Shown: positions 1 through 7,902, counted from the first letter of the stretch. The stretch: DNA of 44,476 bases from an uncultured Oscillibacter sp. (GCF_910587525.1 NZ_CAJULS010000006.1:1-44476); one strand, 5' to 3'. The notes: a model not told the origin generated them from the letters alone. Made by a program: numbers and translations.

Positions 1-43
1 ACCGAGATCTACACTCTTTCCCTACACGACGCTCTTCCGATCT
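1..43 (+). other. Illumina TruSeq universal adapter remnant (artefact)
   Basis: These 43 bases match the 3' part of the TruSeq universal adapter / read 1 primer, ending in GCTCTTCCGATCT at base 43; genomic sequence starts at base 44 inside rpmI. The minus-strand translation of this block ends in GRASCRERV, a peptide known as an adapter artefact in protein databases. The block should be trimmed. It marks a contig end, not a biological junction. Confidence 0.97.
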
Positions 44-44
44 C

Positions 45-167
45 AAGGCTTTCAAGAGCCACATCCTGACCAAGAAGGACACCAAGCGCACCCGCCGTCT
101 GCGGGCGGGCGGTTACGCGGACGCCACCAATGTGGATGCTGTGCGCAAGATGATCCCCTACAAGTAA
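45..167 (+). CDS. rpmI: 50S ribosomal protein L35, 3' part only
   Basis: The last 40 codons of L35 are present, in frame from base 45 to TAA at 165-167. The basic C-terminal half is typical: HILTKKDTKRTRRLR, then a short tail ending MIPYK. L35 is a small basic protein of the large ribosomal subunit. The 5' third is lost because the contig begins here directly after adapter sequence. rplT follows 27 bases later with an AGGAGG site, the usual infC-rpmI-rplT order, so infC is expected just outside the window. The truncation is an assembly edge, not a pseudogene. Confidence 0.93.
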   Translation, partial: KAFKSHILTKKDTKRTRRLRAGGYADATNVDAVRKMIPYK

Positions 168-194
168 GCTGTATAGAATAGGAGGCTTTTTACA

Positions 195-551
195 ATGGCT
201 AGAATCAAAGGCGCGATGATGACGCGCAAGAGAAGAAATAAGGTCATGAAGATGGCAAAGGGCTACTGGGGCTCTAAGTCCAAGCACTTCCGCGTGGCAA
301 ACCAGGCGGTTATGAAGTCCCTGACTTACGCCTACACCGGCCGCCGGCTGAAAAAGCGCGACTTCCGCTCCCTGTGGATCACCCGCATCTCTGCTGCCTG
401 CAAGCTCAACGGGATGAATTATTCCACCTTCATGCACGGTCTGAAGACTGCCGGCATTGAGATTAACCGAAAGATGCTCTCTGAGATCGCCATCAGCGAT
501 GCTGCCGCCTTCACCCAGCTGACCGAGATCGCCAAAAAGGCAGTCGCCTGA
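195..551 (+). CDS. rplT: 50S ribosomal protein L20
   Basis: The 118-residue product has the standard L20 length and its highly basic N-terminus (MARIKGAMMTRKRRNKVMK), followed by the conserved helical core with GYWGSKSKHFRVAN and RRLKKRDFRSLWITRI. L20 binds 23S rRNA early in 50S assembly and in many bacteria represses its own operon. The ATG at 195 has an AGGAGG site at 180-185. It is the last gene of the rpmI-rplT pair. No strong intrinsic terminator is visible before the rpmB promoter, so some read-through into rpmB is possible. Confidence 0.98.
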   Translation: MARIKGAMMTRKRRNKVMKMAKGYWGSKSKHFRVANQAVMKSLTYAYTGRRLKKRDFRSLWITRISAACKLNGMNYSTFMHGLKTAGIEINRKMLSEIAISDAAAFTQLTEIAKKAVA

Positions 552-591
552 TTTCAGCATGAACTGCAGGAAAAATTGATGAAAGTTTTTC

Positions 592-620
592 TTGCATTTT
601 GTAAGTATTCCTGATATTAT
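592..620 (+). promoter_or_regulatory. sigma-A promoter of rpmB
   Basis: TTGCAT (592-597), a 17-bp spacer and TATTAT (615-620) precede the rpmB ribosome binding site at 641-648. An ATG at 592, in frame with rpmB, lies in the -35 box and so cannot be the translation start. Confidence 0.7.
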
Positions 621-654
621 AATAAAAGTGCGCAATAGCAAGGAGGTGCAAAGG

Positions 655-843
655 ATGGCAAAGTGCGAGTTTTGCGACAAAGGCGTGACTTTCGGCATTC
701 AGGTCTCTCACTCTCACCGGCGTTCCAATCGTCCCTGGAAGCCCAATGTGAAGCGTGTGAAGGCCATCGTCAACGGTACGCCCCGCCATGTGTATGTTTG
801 TACCCGGTGCATGCGTTCCGGTAAGGTCACCAGAGCGATTTGA
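655..843 (+). CDS. rpmB: 50S ribosomal protein L28, zinc-binding form
   Basis: The product is 62 residues. It has two Cys pairs, C4/C7 (KCEFCDKG) and C49/C52 (CTRCMRS), the zinc-ribbon C+ form of L28, and the family core SHRRSNRPWKPN. The ATG at 655 has AGGAGGTG at 641-648; an upstream in-frame ATG at 592 lies in the promoter. The gene is monocistronic, with its own promoter and an intrinsic terminator directly after the stop. In Bacillus subtilis rpmB lies beside spoVM; here the two are about 32 kb apart. Confidence 0.97.
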   Translation: MAKCEFCDKGVTFGIQVSHSHRRSNRPWKPNVKRVKAIVNGTPRHVYVCTRCMRSGKVTRAI

Positions 844-856
844 CATGTACAAACGA

Positions 857-887
857 AATCCCGGACTGATGTCCGGGATTTTTTCTT
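857..887 (+). terminator. Rho-independent terminator of rpmB
   Basis: ATCCCGGAC (858-866), a 4-nt loop and GTCCGGGAT (871-879) form a 9-bp stem followed by a T-rich run. Confidence 0.9.
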
Positions 888-892
888 TGTAG

Positions 893-925
893 AAAACCGG
901 GCGAGGACATTCCCGCCCGGTTTTT
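893..925 (-). terminator. terminator of the der-plsY-gpsA operon, usable in both directions
   Basis: AACCGGGCG (895-903) pairs with CGCCCGGTT (914-922), with A-rich and T-rich flanks. It lies directly downstream of the gpsA stop on the minus strand and back to back with the rpmB terminator. Confidence 0.8.
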
Positions 926-930
926 GCCAC

Positions 931-1935
931 TCACATCCAGGTTCGTTCCAGCAGTTCGTCTTTTTTGGCCCGGCCCATCAGCTCCCTGACCACATCCCGG
1001 GCCTGCTTGCCACGGTATAACACCTCGTAGGCGCAGCGGCAGATGGGCATCTCCACCTGCTCCTTTTCCGCCAGCTGATAGACGCTCTCGGCGGCGTAAT
1101 AGCCTTCCACTACGGCGCCTACCTCCTCCATGGCAGTTTGGACGCTTTTGCCCTGCCCGATAAGGATACCCGCCCGGTAATTTCGGGAGTGGAGAGAGGT
1201 GCAGGTGACGATCAGATCCCCCATGCCTGCAAGACCGCCGAAGGTTCGCCGGGTGCCGCCCAGCTGTTCCCCCAAACGGGTGATTTCCGCCATGGCCCGG
1301 GTCATCAGCAGGGCCTTGGTGTTGTCCTGGAGTCCCAGGCCGGTGCAGATACCGCAGGAGAGGGCCACCACGTTTTTCAGCGCCGCCGCCAGCTCAACGC
1401 CGATGATGTCATAGCTGGTGTAGATGCGGAAGTAATCGTTCATAAAGGCATCCTGAACAAACCGGGCCGCAGCCCGATCTGGACAGGCGGAGACGCAGCC
1501 AGTAGGCAGCTTGCGGCCCACCTCCTCTGCGTGGGAGGGGCCGGAGAGGGCCACTACTTTGCGGATGTTCTCCGTGGTTTCCTGGAGGACCTGGCTCATC
1601 CGCAGTCCGGTCTCACGCTCGATACCCTTGGAGACAGTTACCAGAACTGTCTCGGGCCGCAGATAGGGCCGGATCTTTTCCCCCGTGGCCCGGACGGCAA
1701 AGGAGGGGGGAGCGCTGATTACCAGCTCTGCATCGGACAGACAGTCCAGTTCCCCGGTGATATGAAGGGATTCCGGCAGTAGGACGCCTTTCAGAAGGGA
1801 ATTTTCCCGGGTTTGGGCCATCTGGCCTGCCTTCTCCGGGGAGTGAGACCAGAGGGTCACATCGTGCCCGTTGTCACAGAGGACCAGGGCCAGGGCCGTA
1901 CCCCAGCCGCCGCTGCCTAAAACTGCCGTCTTCAT
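931..1935 (-). CDS. gpsA: NAD(P)H-dependent glycerol-3-phosphate dehydrogenase
   Basis: The enzyme reduces dihydroxyacetone phosphate to sn-glycerol-3-phosphate, the phospholipid backbone precursor, in the cytoplasm. The 334-residue product has the family length. It opens with the dinucleotide-binding motif GSGGWGTALA (about residues 7-16), contains VSKGIERETG near 102-111, and has the C-terminal catalytic region around GVELAAALKNVVAL and FGGLAGMGDL. The start overlaps the plsY stop by 4 bases (ATGA), and its ribosome binding site (GGAGGG) lies inside plsY. GpsA and PlsY act in successive steps, so coupling makes sense. Confidence 0.97.
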   Translation of the reverse strand: MKTAVLGSGGWGTALALVLCDNGHDVTLWSHSPEKAGQMAQTRENSLLKGVLLPESLHITGELDCLSDAELVISAPPSFAVRATGEKIRPYLRPETVLVTVSKGIERETGLRMSQVLQETTENIRKVVALSGPSHAEEVGRKLPTGCVSACPDRAAARFVQDAFMNDYFRIYTSYDIIGVELAAALKNVVALSCGICTGLGLQDNTKALLMTRAMAEITRLGEQLGGTRRTFGGLAGMGDLIVTCTSLHSRNYRAGILIGQGKSVQTAMEEVGAVVEGYYAAESVYQLAEKEQVEMPICRCAYEVLYRGKQARDVVRELMGRAKKDELLERTWM

Positions 1936-2615
1936 AAACCGCCCTCCTTTTTATGGCGAAAGCTGAATTTGCTCTCCGTGCCGGAGAGGAGACGCTTGAT
2001 GTTAGCCCGGTGCTGCCAGACCACAAGCCCTCCACAGAGGAAGCCCAGAATGACGATCACCGGGTCCGGGTAGCACACCCAGGTGGCAAAGGGGAAGCTG
2101 GCCCCGGCCCACAAAGAGCCCAGGGAGACGTACCGGGTGAGGACAGTCAGCAGCAAAAACCCGCCCCACACCACCAGGGCGATGCGCCAGTCAATCATAA
2201 TGGCGATGGTGCCGCCGGAGAGAATGCCCTTGCCGCCCTTGAACTTGAACATGCAGGGAAACATGTGGCCCAGGAGGCAGAAGAGGCCCGCCCAGTATTT
2301 GCCGAACAGCACACCGTCTATATGATGGCCGAACAGTGCCGGGCCGCCTCCGGGAAGCCATCCAAAGACCCAGACACCAAGCAAGAGGGCAAAAACTGCC
2401 TTGAGAACATCTGTCAGAATTACCAGCGCCGTCAGCGGGCCGCCGAAAGTGCGGTAGAAGTTGGTGAGCCCCGCGTTGCCGCTGCCGTGGTTCCGTACAT
2501 CGTCCCGCAGGATATACTTGGAGACAATGACAGCACCGTTGAAGCAGCCCAGCAGATAAGCGGCCAGTGCTGAACCGCCGTACATCACCAGAATCAGAAG
2601 CCACCAGTTTTCCAT
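1932..2615 (-). CDS. plsY: acyl-phosphate:glycerol-3-phosphate acyltransferase PlsY
   Basis: PlsY is an integral membrane enzyme that transfers the acyl group of acyl-phosphate to position 1 of glycerol-3-phosphate, the first step of phospholipid synthesis. The 227-residue product is multi-spanning. It shows the family motif GSGNAGLTNFYRTFG (about 45-59), the second motif HMFPCMFKFKGGKG (about 117-130) and a later hydrophobic block. The start has AAGGAGGAG inside the 3' end of der. The next gene in the pathway, gpsA, overlaps its stop; plsC (7899) carries out the following acylation. Confidence 0.96.
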   Translation of the reverse strand: MENWWLLILVMYGGSALAAYLLGCFNGAVIVSKYILRDDVRNHGSGNAGLTNFYRTFGGPLTALVILTDVLKAVFALLLGVWVFGWLPGGGPALFGHHIDGVLFGKYWAGLFCLLGHMFPCMFKFKGGKGILSGGTIAIMIDWRIALVVWGGFLLLTVLTRYVSLGSLWAGASFPFATWVCYPDPVIVILGFLCGGLVVWQHRANIKRLLSGTESKFSFRHKKEGGL

Positions 2616-2619
2616 GCGA

Positions 2620-3945
2620 TCACTCCTCCTTCTCGCCCCGCTGGCGCACGGAGAGGATAACGGGCGTCCCCTCCAGACCGAAAGTATTGCGGATGCAGTT
2701 TTCCAGATACCGCTGGTATGAGAAGTGGAATAGACGGGTGTCGTTGCAGAAGGCCACGAAGTGGGGCGGCTTCACGCCCACCTGGGTCATATAGTAGATC
2801 TTGAGCCTCCGGCCCTTGTCGGTGGGGGGCTGGACCCGGGTCTGGGCATCCGCAAGAACGTTATTCAGCATGCCTGTGGTGATGCGGGTGGCAGCCTGGT
2901 TGGAGACGTAGTCGATGAGCTCAAAGAGCCGGTCTACCCGCTGTCCAGTCTTGGCGGAGATGAACAGGATGGGGGCGTAGGCCATGAAGCTGAGGCCCTG
3001 CCGGACCTCCTCCCGCATACGGTCCATGGTTTTGCCGTCTTTTTCGATCAGGTCCCACTTGTTTACCACGATAATGCTGGCCTTGCCTGCCTCGTGGGCC
3101 AGACCCGCCACCTTGCTGTCCTGCTCCGTGACGCCCTCCACGGCGTCGATGAGGATCAGGCACACATCCGCCCGTTCAATGGCCATGGTGGCCCGAAGGA
3201 CGCTGTACTTTTCAATGTCCTCGGATACCTTGGACCGCCGCCGGATGCCGGCGGTGTCGATGAAGACGAAACTGCCCTTGTCGTTTTCAAACCGGGAGTC
3301 AATGGCGTCCCGGGTGGTGCCGGCAACATCGGAGACGATGACCCGCTCCTCACCCAGGATCTTATTTACCAGAGAGGATTTGCCCGCGTTGGGTTTGCCG
3401 ATGACCGCCACATGGATAGCGTCGTCTTCCTCATCCTCGGTCTCCTCAGATGGGAAGTAGGCCACGCAGGCGTCCAGCAGGTCGCCGGTGCCGTGGCCAT
3501 GGACGGCGGAGACGGCGATGGGGTCTCCCAGTCCCAGGTTATAGAACTCATAGAAGTCCGGGTCCGGCGCACCGATGGAGTCCATTTTATTTACTGCCAG
3601 TACAATGGGCTTGCCGCTTCGCAGCAGCATGTTGGCCACCTCGTGGTCGGAGGCAGTGAGCCCTGTGCGAATGTCTGTCAAAAAAATGATGACCGTGGCG
3701 GTCTCAATGGCGGTCTGTGCCTGGTCCCGCATGAATTCCAGAATCAGGTTATCGGTGCGGGGCTCAATACCGCCGGTGTCGATGAGGGTAAACTGCCGCC
3801 CGTTCCAGTCGGTCTTGCCATAGATGCGGTCCCGGGTGACGCCGGGGGTGTCCTCCACAATAGATACCCGCCGACCTACCAGTTTGTTGAACAGCTGGGA
3901 TTTGCCTACGTTGGGCCGCCCCACAATTGCGACAATGGGTTTCAT
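2620..3945 (-). CDS. der: ribosome biogenesis GTPase Der
   Basis: Der (EngA) has two tandem GTPase domains and a KH-like C-terminal domain and acts in 50S maturation. The 441-residue product shows G1 motifs GRPNVGKS (7-14) and GKPNAGKS in the second G domain. G3 elements are DTGG and DTAG, with NKMD and NKWD as G4 motifs. The C-terminal KH-like region ends with a basic, acidic tail. It is the first gene of der-plsY-gpsA, a common Firmicutes order. A sigma-A promoter lies 45 bases upstream, downstream of the rpmF terminator. Confidence 0.97.
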   Translation of the reverse strand: MKPIVAIVGRPNVGKSQLFNKLVGRRVSIVEDTPGVTRDRIYGKTDWNGRQFTLIDTGGIEPRTDNLILEFMRDQAQTAIETATVIIFLTDIRTGLTASDHEVANMLLRSGKPIVLAVNKMDSIGAPDPDFYEFYNLGLGDPIAVSAVHGHGTGDLLDACVAYFPSEETEDEEDDAIHVAVIGKPNAGKSSLVNKILGEERVIVSDVAGTTRDAIDSRFENDKGSFVFIDTAGIRRRSKVSEDIEKYSVLRATMAIERADVCLILIDAVEGVTEQDSKVAGLAHEAGKASIIVVNKWDLIEKDGKTMDRMREEVRQGLSFMAYAPILFISAKTGQRVDRLFELIDYVSNQAATRITTGMLNNVLADAQTRVQPPTDKGRRLKIYYMTQVGVKPPHFVAFCNDTRLFHFSYQRYLENCIRNTFGLEGTPVILSVRQRGEKEE

Positions 3946-3989
3946 AGGCCCTCACTTCCTTTCTCTCTGTAGATAATGTTGATATAGGT

Positions 3990-4018
3990 ATTATACCCGC
4001 CAAAGGGCAGGATAGCAA
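3990..4018 (-). promoter_or_regulatory. sigma-A promoter of der-plsY-gpsA
   Basis: On the minus strand: TTGCTA (4018-4013), a 17-bp spacer and TATAAT (3995-3990). It lies between the rpmF terminator and der, making this a separate transcription unit. Confidence 0.75.
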
Positions 4019-4021
4019 GAC

Positions 4022-4055
4022 AAAAAGTAAGGAGGGAAGAAGCATCTTCCCTCCT
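4022..4055 (-). terminator. terminator of yceD-rpmF
   Basis: A perfect 11-bp stem, AGGAGGGAAGA (4030-4040) with TCTTCCCTCCT (4045-4055), has a 4-nt loop. On the minus strand it is followed by a T-rich tract. Confidence 0.9.
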
Positions 4056-4075
4056 AAACAAGCGTACAAAATCCC

Positions 4076-4270
4076 TTATTTTGCGACAACGGACTTGACG
4101 ACCTTGACCTCGCGGCCATTATACGTACCGCATTCCTGGCACATTCTGTGAGGCAGGTGCTGCGCACCGCATTTCGGGCAAACGACGAGAGCGGGGGACG
4201 TCAGCTTCCATGTGGAGCTGCGGCGTTTGTCGCGTCTTGCTTTGGATACTTTTCTCTTGGGTACTGCCAT
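4076..4270 (-). CDS. rpmF: 50S ribosomal protein L32, zinc-binding form
   Basis: The product is 64 residues. It begins MAVPKRKVSKARRDKRRS, typical of L32, and has a four-Cys zinc ribbon at C31/C34 and C44/C47. The start at 4270 follows AGGAGGTGTCACA. An in-frame ATG eight codons upstream (4294) would place extra residues before the conserved MAVPKRK start and is rejected. It lies 58 bases downstream of yceD, the widespread yceD-rpmF arrangement, and ends just before a strong terminator. Confidence 0.97.
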   Translation of the reverse strand: MAVPKRKVSKARRDKRRSSTWKLTSPALVVCPKCGAQHLPHRMCQECGTYNGREVKVVKSVVAK

Positions 4271-4328
4271 TGTGACACCTCCTTGATCGTTCAAAGGTGC
4301 AGGCTGGGCCTGTCCTTATCTCATTTCT

Positions 4329-4826
4329 CTATTTGTTCTCCAAAAGCTTGGCAAGAACCGCCAACCGCGGATCGATCTCCTTTTTGCAGGAGCAGGGGCC
4401 GAGGTTCAAATCGGCGCCGCAGCGGGAACACAGTCCTTTGCAATCTTCAGAACACAGGGTTTTGGTGTCCATCCCGAGGATGAACGCCGTGCGGGCCAGT
4501 TCGCCGAGATCTGCTTTGCCGTCCTCCAGCAACTCAATCTCGTCGCTCTCGCCGTTTTCCAGAGATTCTGCCAGCATACAGTGGCAGGGGACCTCCGTTT
4601 CCAGAGAAAACGCTTTGCCGCAACGGTCACAGACGGCGTCCAGTGTGGTCCGGGCCGTCAGGTCCAGATGAAGCACATCGGCAGCGTTCCGCACCTCACC
4701 GGAGACGGCGACAGGGTGGGAGACCGGATACCGGCCGGAGAACTCCACGTCAGAGAGGTCCAGATCAAACTGGAACTCCAGGCGCCCGCCCGGAGTGTGC
4801 AGGATCGATTTTACATCTAAAAGCAT
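4329..4826 (-). CDS. YceD/DUF177 family protein
   Basis: The 165-residue product belongs to the DUF177 (YceD) family, which is linked to 23S rRNA accumulation and is almost always beside rpmF. The central region has the Cys pair CDRCGKAF (about 90-97) followed by an acidic stretch with ESDEIELLEDG. The C-terminus has CSEDCKGLCSRCG and CSCKKEIDPR, as in Gram-positive YceD proteins, probably binding a metal. Translation starts at 4826 after a GAGGTAG-like site. Transcription comes from the strong promoter at 4854-4882 and continues into rpmF. Confidence 0.9.
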   Translation of the reverse strand: MLLDVKSILHTPGGRLEFQFDLDLSDVEFSGRYPVSHPVAVSGEVRNAADVLHLDLTARTTLDAVCDRCGKAFSLETEVPCHCMLAESLENGESDEIELLEDGKADLGELARTAFILGMDTKTLCSEDCKGLCSRCGADLNLGPCSCKKEIDPRLAVLAKLLENK

Positions 4827-4853
4827 AAGCTACCTCGCAATGACACGACTAGT

Positions 4854-4882
4854 ATTATAATAGATATCCGCTCTCTTGTCAA
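4854..4882 (-). promoter_or_regulatory. consensus sigma-A promoter of yceD-rpmF
   Basis: On the minus strand: TTGACA (4882-4877), 17-bp spacer, TATAAT (4859-4854). Both hexamers match consensus exactly, suiting a ribosomal protein operon. Confidence 0.9.
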
Positions 4883-4958
4883 ACTATTTTTTAAAATAAT
4901 TTCAGAAAAATACCTTTTTCGTCAAAGGTTTGGAACAGAGCGGCAGTTGCTGTCTGAA

Positions 4959-4988
4959 TTTTGCAAGTTCCAAAAAAATCCTGCAAAA
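4959..4988. repeat. inverted repeat upstream of the rpiR promoter
   Basis: TTTTGCA (4959-4965) and TGCAAAA (4982-4988) are separated by 16 bp and end just before the -35 box of the RpiR-family gene. A regulator site or a chance A/T-rich repeat are both possible. Confidence 0.4.
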
Positions 4989-4993
4989 AACGG

Positions 4994-5027
4994 TTGAATC
5001 CTTTGGGATTTGTGGTACAATACCACA
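4994..5027 (+). promoter_or_regulatory. sigma-A promoter of the rpiR operon with overlapping palindrome
   Basis: TTGAAT (4994-4999), a 16-bp spacer and TACAAT (5016-5021). The -10 box lies inside the perfect inverted repeat TGTGGTA-CAA-TACCACA (5011-5027), where a bound protein would block RNA polymerase. RpiR-family regulators often bind such palindromes, so autoregulation is a reasonable inference. Confidence 0.65.
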
Positions 5028-5105
5028 GGATGCAGTTTTCTGTCCGGAGATTTCCGGAGCGGCGGATTGCCCATATGTCGTCTGAAACAGGCCGGAGGAA
5101 CGATT

Positions 5106-5972
5106 GTGGCGAAGAGTATTTTACATACGATTGAGACCAATATGGCGGGCTTTTCCAAGGGACAAAAGCGGATTGCCAATTATATTTTGGAGAATTACGA
5201 CAAGGCGGCGTTTCTGACTGCCAGCAAGCTGGGCAAGCTGGCGGAGGTCAGCGAGTCCACGGTGGTACGCTTTGCCTCGGAGCTAGGGTATGACGGTTAC
5301 CCAAGCATGCAGCGGGCTCTGCAGGAGATGATCCGGAGCCGCCTGACTTCCACCCAGCGTATTCAGGCGGCGGGGGACATGTTTGACCGGCGGTCCATCC
5401 TGCCGGCCGTGGTGCAGTCGGACATTGAAAAGCTGCGGCTGATGGCCGGCGAGGCCAACCAGAGTGAATTCGACCGGGTGGTGGATCAGCTTTTGAGCTG
5501 CCGCCACATCTATATTCTGGGGGTTCGCTCCTCCTCCTTTGTGGCGGGATATTTGAATTTTTACATGCACTTGCTGACGGAGAATGTGACGCTTGTGCAG
5601 TCCAACGCCGCTGGAGAGATCTTTGAGCAGCTGCTGCGAATTGGGCCGGAGGATGTGATGGTGGCAATCAGTTTTCCCCGGTATTCCCGGGTGACGCTGA
5701 ACACCGTGAAATTTGCCCAGGACCGGGGAGCGTCCATTATTGCGATCACGGACAATGAGCTGTCTCCTGTGTATCAGATGGCGGATGCGGCCCTGCTGGC
5801 CCCCTGTGAGATGATCTCCTTTGTAGACTCCATGGTGGCGCCTCTGTCCCTGATCAACGCGCTGCTGATTGCCGTCGGAGTCCGGCTGGGGACAAATGCG
5901 GCCAAGACCTTTGCTGAGCTGGAGGATATTTGGAACGCTTACGATGTATTTGGGAAGACGGACGATGAGTAA
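5106..5972 (+). CDS. MurR/RpiR family transcriptional regulator
   Basis: The product is 288 residues from the GTG at 5106, which has GGAGG at 5094-5098. An in-frame ATG at 5010 lies inside the promoter and is rejected. The N-terminal 80 residues form the RpiR helix-turn-helix domain, with FSKGQKRIANYILENYDKAA and SESTVVRFASELGYDGYPSM. Residues from about 115 form a SIS domain (YILGVRSSSFVAGY, VMVAISFPRYSR, IIAITDNELSPV), which senses phosphosugars in characterised members. It heads an operon of a flavoprotein, cmk, plsC and ispH-rpsA, none of which is a sugar gene, so its ligand is unclear. Confidence 0.9.
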   Translation: MAKSILHTIETNMAGFSKGQKRIANYILENYDKAAFLTASKLGKLAEVSESTVVRFASELGYDGYPSMQRALQEMIRSRLTSTQRIQAAGDMFDRRSILPAVVQSDIEKLRLMAGEANQSEFDRVVDQLLSCRHIYILGVRSSSFVAGYLNFYMHLLTENVTLVQSNAAGEIFEQLLRIGPEDVMVAISFPRYSRVTLNTVKFAQDRGASIIAITDNELSPVYQMADAALLAPCEMISFVDSMVAPLSLINALLIAVGVRLGTNAAKTFAELEDIWNAYDVFGKTDDE

Positions 5973-7206
5973 GCGGATCGTGGTAGCCGGCGGCGGCGCT
6001 GCCGGAATGATGGCGGCCATTTCCGCCGCCGAGCGTGGCGGCGAGGTGACACTGCTGGAACCCAATGAGCGGCTGGGGAAGAAGCTGAATATCACCGGCA
6101 AAGGCCGCTGCAACGTGACTAACAACGCCGGAATGGAAGAGCTTCTGGCCAGCATTCCTAGGAATGGGAAATTCCTTTACAGCGCTTTTTCCCGCTTTGA
6201 CGGACGGGATGCCATAAAATTTTTTGAGGACCTGGGACTGCCTTTGAAAACCGAACGGGGAAATCGGGTCTTTCCGGTCAGCGATCGGGCCTTTGACGTC
6301 AGTGCTGCCTTGGAGCGGCGGCTGAAGGCTCTGGGAGTCTCTCTGGTCCGGGACCGGGCGGTGCGTTTAGATATTCTGGAGAATACAATGCAGGGCGTGT
6401 CGGGAGAGCGATGCCGATACCCAGCGCAGGCGGTGATCCTGGCTACAGGGGGCGTATCCTATCCCGCTACCGGCTCCACCGGGGAGGGTCACCGTATAGC
6501 GGCGGAGGCGGGGCACACGGTGACGCCGCTGCGGGGCTCTCTGGTTCCCCTGCGGGATTTCGGTCTGGGCCGGGAGTTACAGGGGCTGAGCCTGCGGAAC
6601 GTGGAACTGACGGTTTTTGAAAACAGCAAGAAAATCTATGCGGATTTCGGAGAGCTGCTGTTTACTCATTTCGGCGTCAGCGGGCCGTTGGTTCTTTCGG
6701 CCTCCGCCCATATGCGGCGGTTTGGAGAGCGGGCTTACCATTTGGAGATCGATCTGAAACCTGCTTTGGATGAACAGACCTTGGACCGGCGGCTTCTGGG
6801 AGATTTTGAGAAATATGCCAACCACGATTTTTGCAACGCCCTGGACGATCTGCTGCCCAAGAAGCTGATTCCAGAGGTTGTGAAAGCTTCTGAGATCGAT
6901 CCGCATCAGAAGGTGCACGACGTCACCCGGGAACAGCGCCGGGGCCTGCTGACGGTTTTGAAGCATTTTCCCGTGGTAATTGCCGGGCCCTGCCCGGTGA
7001 CGGACGCCATTGTCACCTCCGGCGGAGTCAAAGTGGGTGAGATCAACCCAAATACCATGGGATCAAAGATTGTAAAGGGATTATACTTTGCGGGCGAACT
7101 GATTGATGTAGACGCCTATACCGGCGGATTTAATCTACAGATTGCCTGGGCCACAGGCCGTGCCGCGGGATTTGCGGCGGCAGAGGCGGCGAACAACGAT
7201 GATTGA
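5965..7206 (+). CDS. BaiN/HI0933-family NAD(P)/FAD-dependent oxidoreductase
   Basis: The product is 413 residues. It opens with an FAD-binding Rossmann motif, VVAGGGAAGMMAAISAAERG, followed by the family signatures GKKLNITGKGRCNVTN, TGGVSYPATGSTGEGHR and a C-terminal ELIDVDAYTGGFNLQIAWA. This family includes the bile-acid gene BaiN, but most members have no known substrate, so the name should not be read as bile-acid metabolism. The ATG at 5965 overlaps the 3' end of the RpiR gene by 8 bases, so translation is likely coupled. Confidence 0.88.
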   Translation: MSKRIVVAGGGAAGMMAAISAAERGGEVTLLEPNERLGKKLNITGKGRCNVTNNAGMEELLASIPRNGKFLYSAFSRFDGRDAIKFFEDLGLPLKTERGNRVFPVSDRAFDVSAALERRLKALGVSLVRDRAVRLDILENTMQGVSGERCRYPAQAVILATGGVSYPATGSTGEGHRIAAEAGHTVTPLRGSLVPLRDFGLGRELQGLSLRNVELTVFENSKKIYADFGELLFTHFGVSGPLVLSASAHMRRFGERAYHLEIDLKPALDEQTLDRRLLGDFEKYANHDFCNALDDLLPKKLIPEVVKASEIDPHQKVHDVTREQRRGLLTVLKHFPVVIAGPCPVTDAIVTSGGVKVGEINPNTMGSKIVKGLYFAGELIDVDAYTGGFNLQIAWATGRAAGFAAAEAANNDD

Positions 7207-7221
7207 CAGGAGAGAAGAGAG

Positions 7222-7902
7222 ATGAATACCATCCGCATTGCCATTGACGGCCCTTCCGGCGCAGGTAAAAGCACCCTTGCGCGCAGTGCTGCCGGAAAGT
7301 TGGGTTACTTATATGTGGATACCGGGGCAATTTATCGTACTGTAGGATATTATGCCCATACCCATAGGATTGACCCCAAGGATGAGGCGGCGGTAACCGC
7401 CTGCCTGCCGGAGGTCACCGTGGAATTGGCTTATGGGAGGGACGGTCTGCAGTGTATGCTGCTGAACGGAGAGGATGTAACGGCGGCCATCCGCCTGCCG
7501 GAGATCTCCCTGTGTGCCTCCGCCGTCTCGGCCCACCCCGGTGTGCGGGGCTTTTTGCTGGAGATGCAGCGGAAACTGGCCAGGGAGCACAGTGTCATTA
7601 TGGACGGGCGGGACATCGGCACCGAGGTGTTGCCGGACGCGGAGGTGAAGATATTCCTCACTGCCTCGCCGGAGGCACGGGCCCGCCGCCGCTGTCTGGA
7701 GCTGGAGCAGAGAGGAATGCCGCAGCCTTATGAGAAGGTCTTGCAGGAGATCGAGGAGCGGGACTGGAACGATATCCACCGCCCCATCGCGCCTCTTCGC
7801 CAGGCAGAGGATGCCGTGCTGCTGGACACCACGGATTTGGATTTTCAGGAGAGCGAGGCGGCGCTGCTTTCTATCATTCGGGAAAGGTCGGGGGGCGCAT
7901 GA
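7222..7902 (+). CDS. cmk: cytidylate kinase
   Basis: CMP/dCMP kinase of pyrimidine nucleotide metabolism. The 226-residue product has the P-loop GPSGAGKST (residues 10-18), the nearby VDTGAIYR CMP-binding motif, and MDGRDIGTEVLPDAEVKIFL, all standard. The start follows AGGAGAG. Its stop overlaps the plsC start by 4 bases. The cmk-plsC-ispH-rpsA order is common in Clostridia. Confidence 0.97.
   Translation: MNTIRIAIDGPSGAGKSTLARSAAGKLGYLYVDTGAIYRTVGYYAHTHRIDPKDEAAVTACLPEVTVELAYGRDGLQCMLLNGEDVTAAIRLPEISLCASAVSAHPGVRGFLLEMQRKLAREHSVIMDGRDIGTEVLPDAEVKIFLTASPEARARRRCLELEQRGMPQPYEKVLQEIEERDWNDIHRPIAPLRQAEDAVLLDTTDLDFQESEAALLSIIRERSGGA

Noticed and set aside
9..698. 229-residue minus-strand ORF reaching into the left edge
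   Set aside because: It is antisense to rplT and rpmB and its C-terminus is translated adapter (EIGRASCRERV).
2761..3972. 403-residue plus-strand ORF
   Set aside because: It lies entirely antisense to der; long antisense frames are common in GC-rich genes, and no domain or ribosome binding site is seen.
5010..5105. N-terminal extension of the RpiR gene from ATG 5010
   Set aside because: The ATG lies within the promoter and palindrome, and GTG 5106 has a good ribosome binding site.
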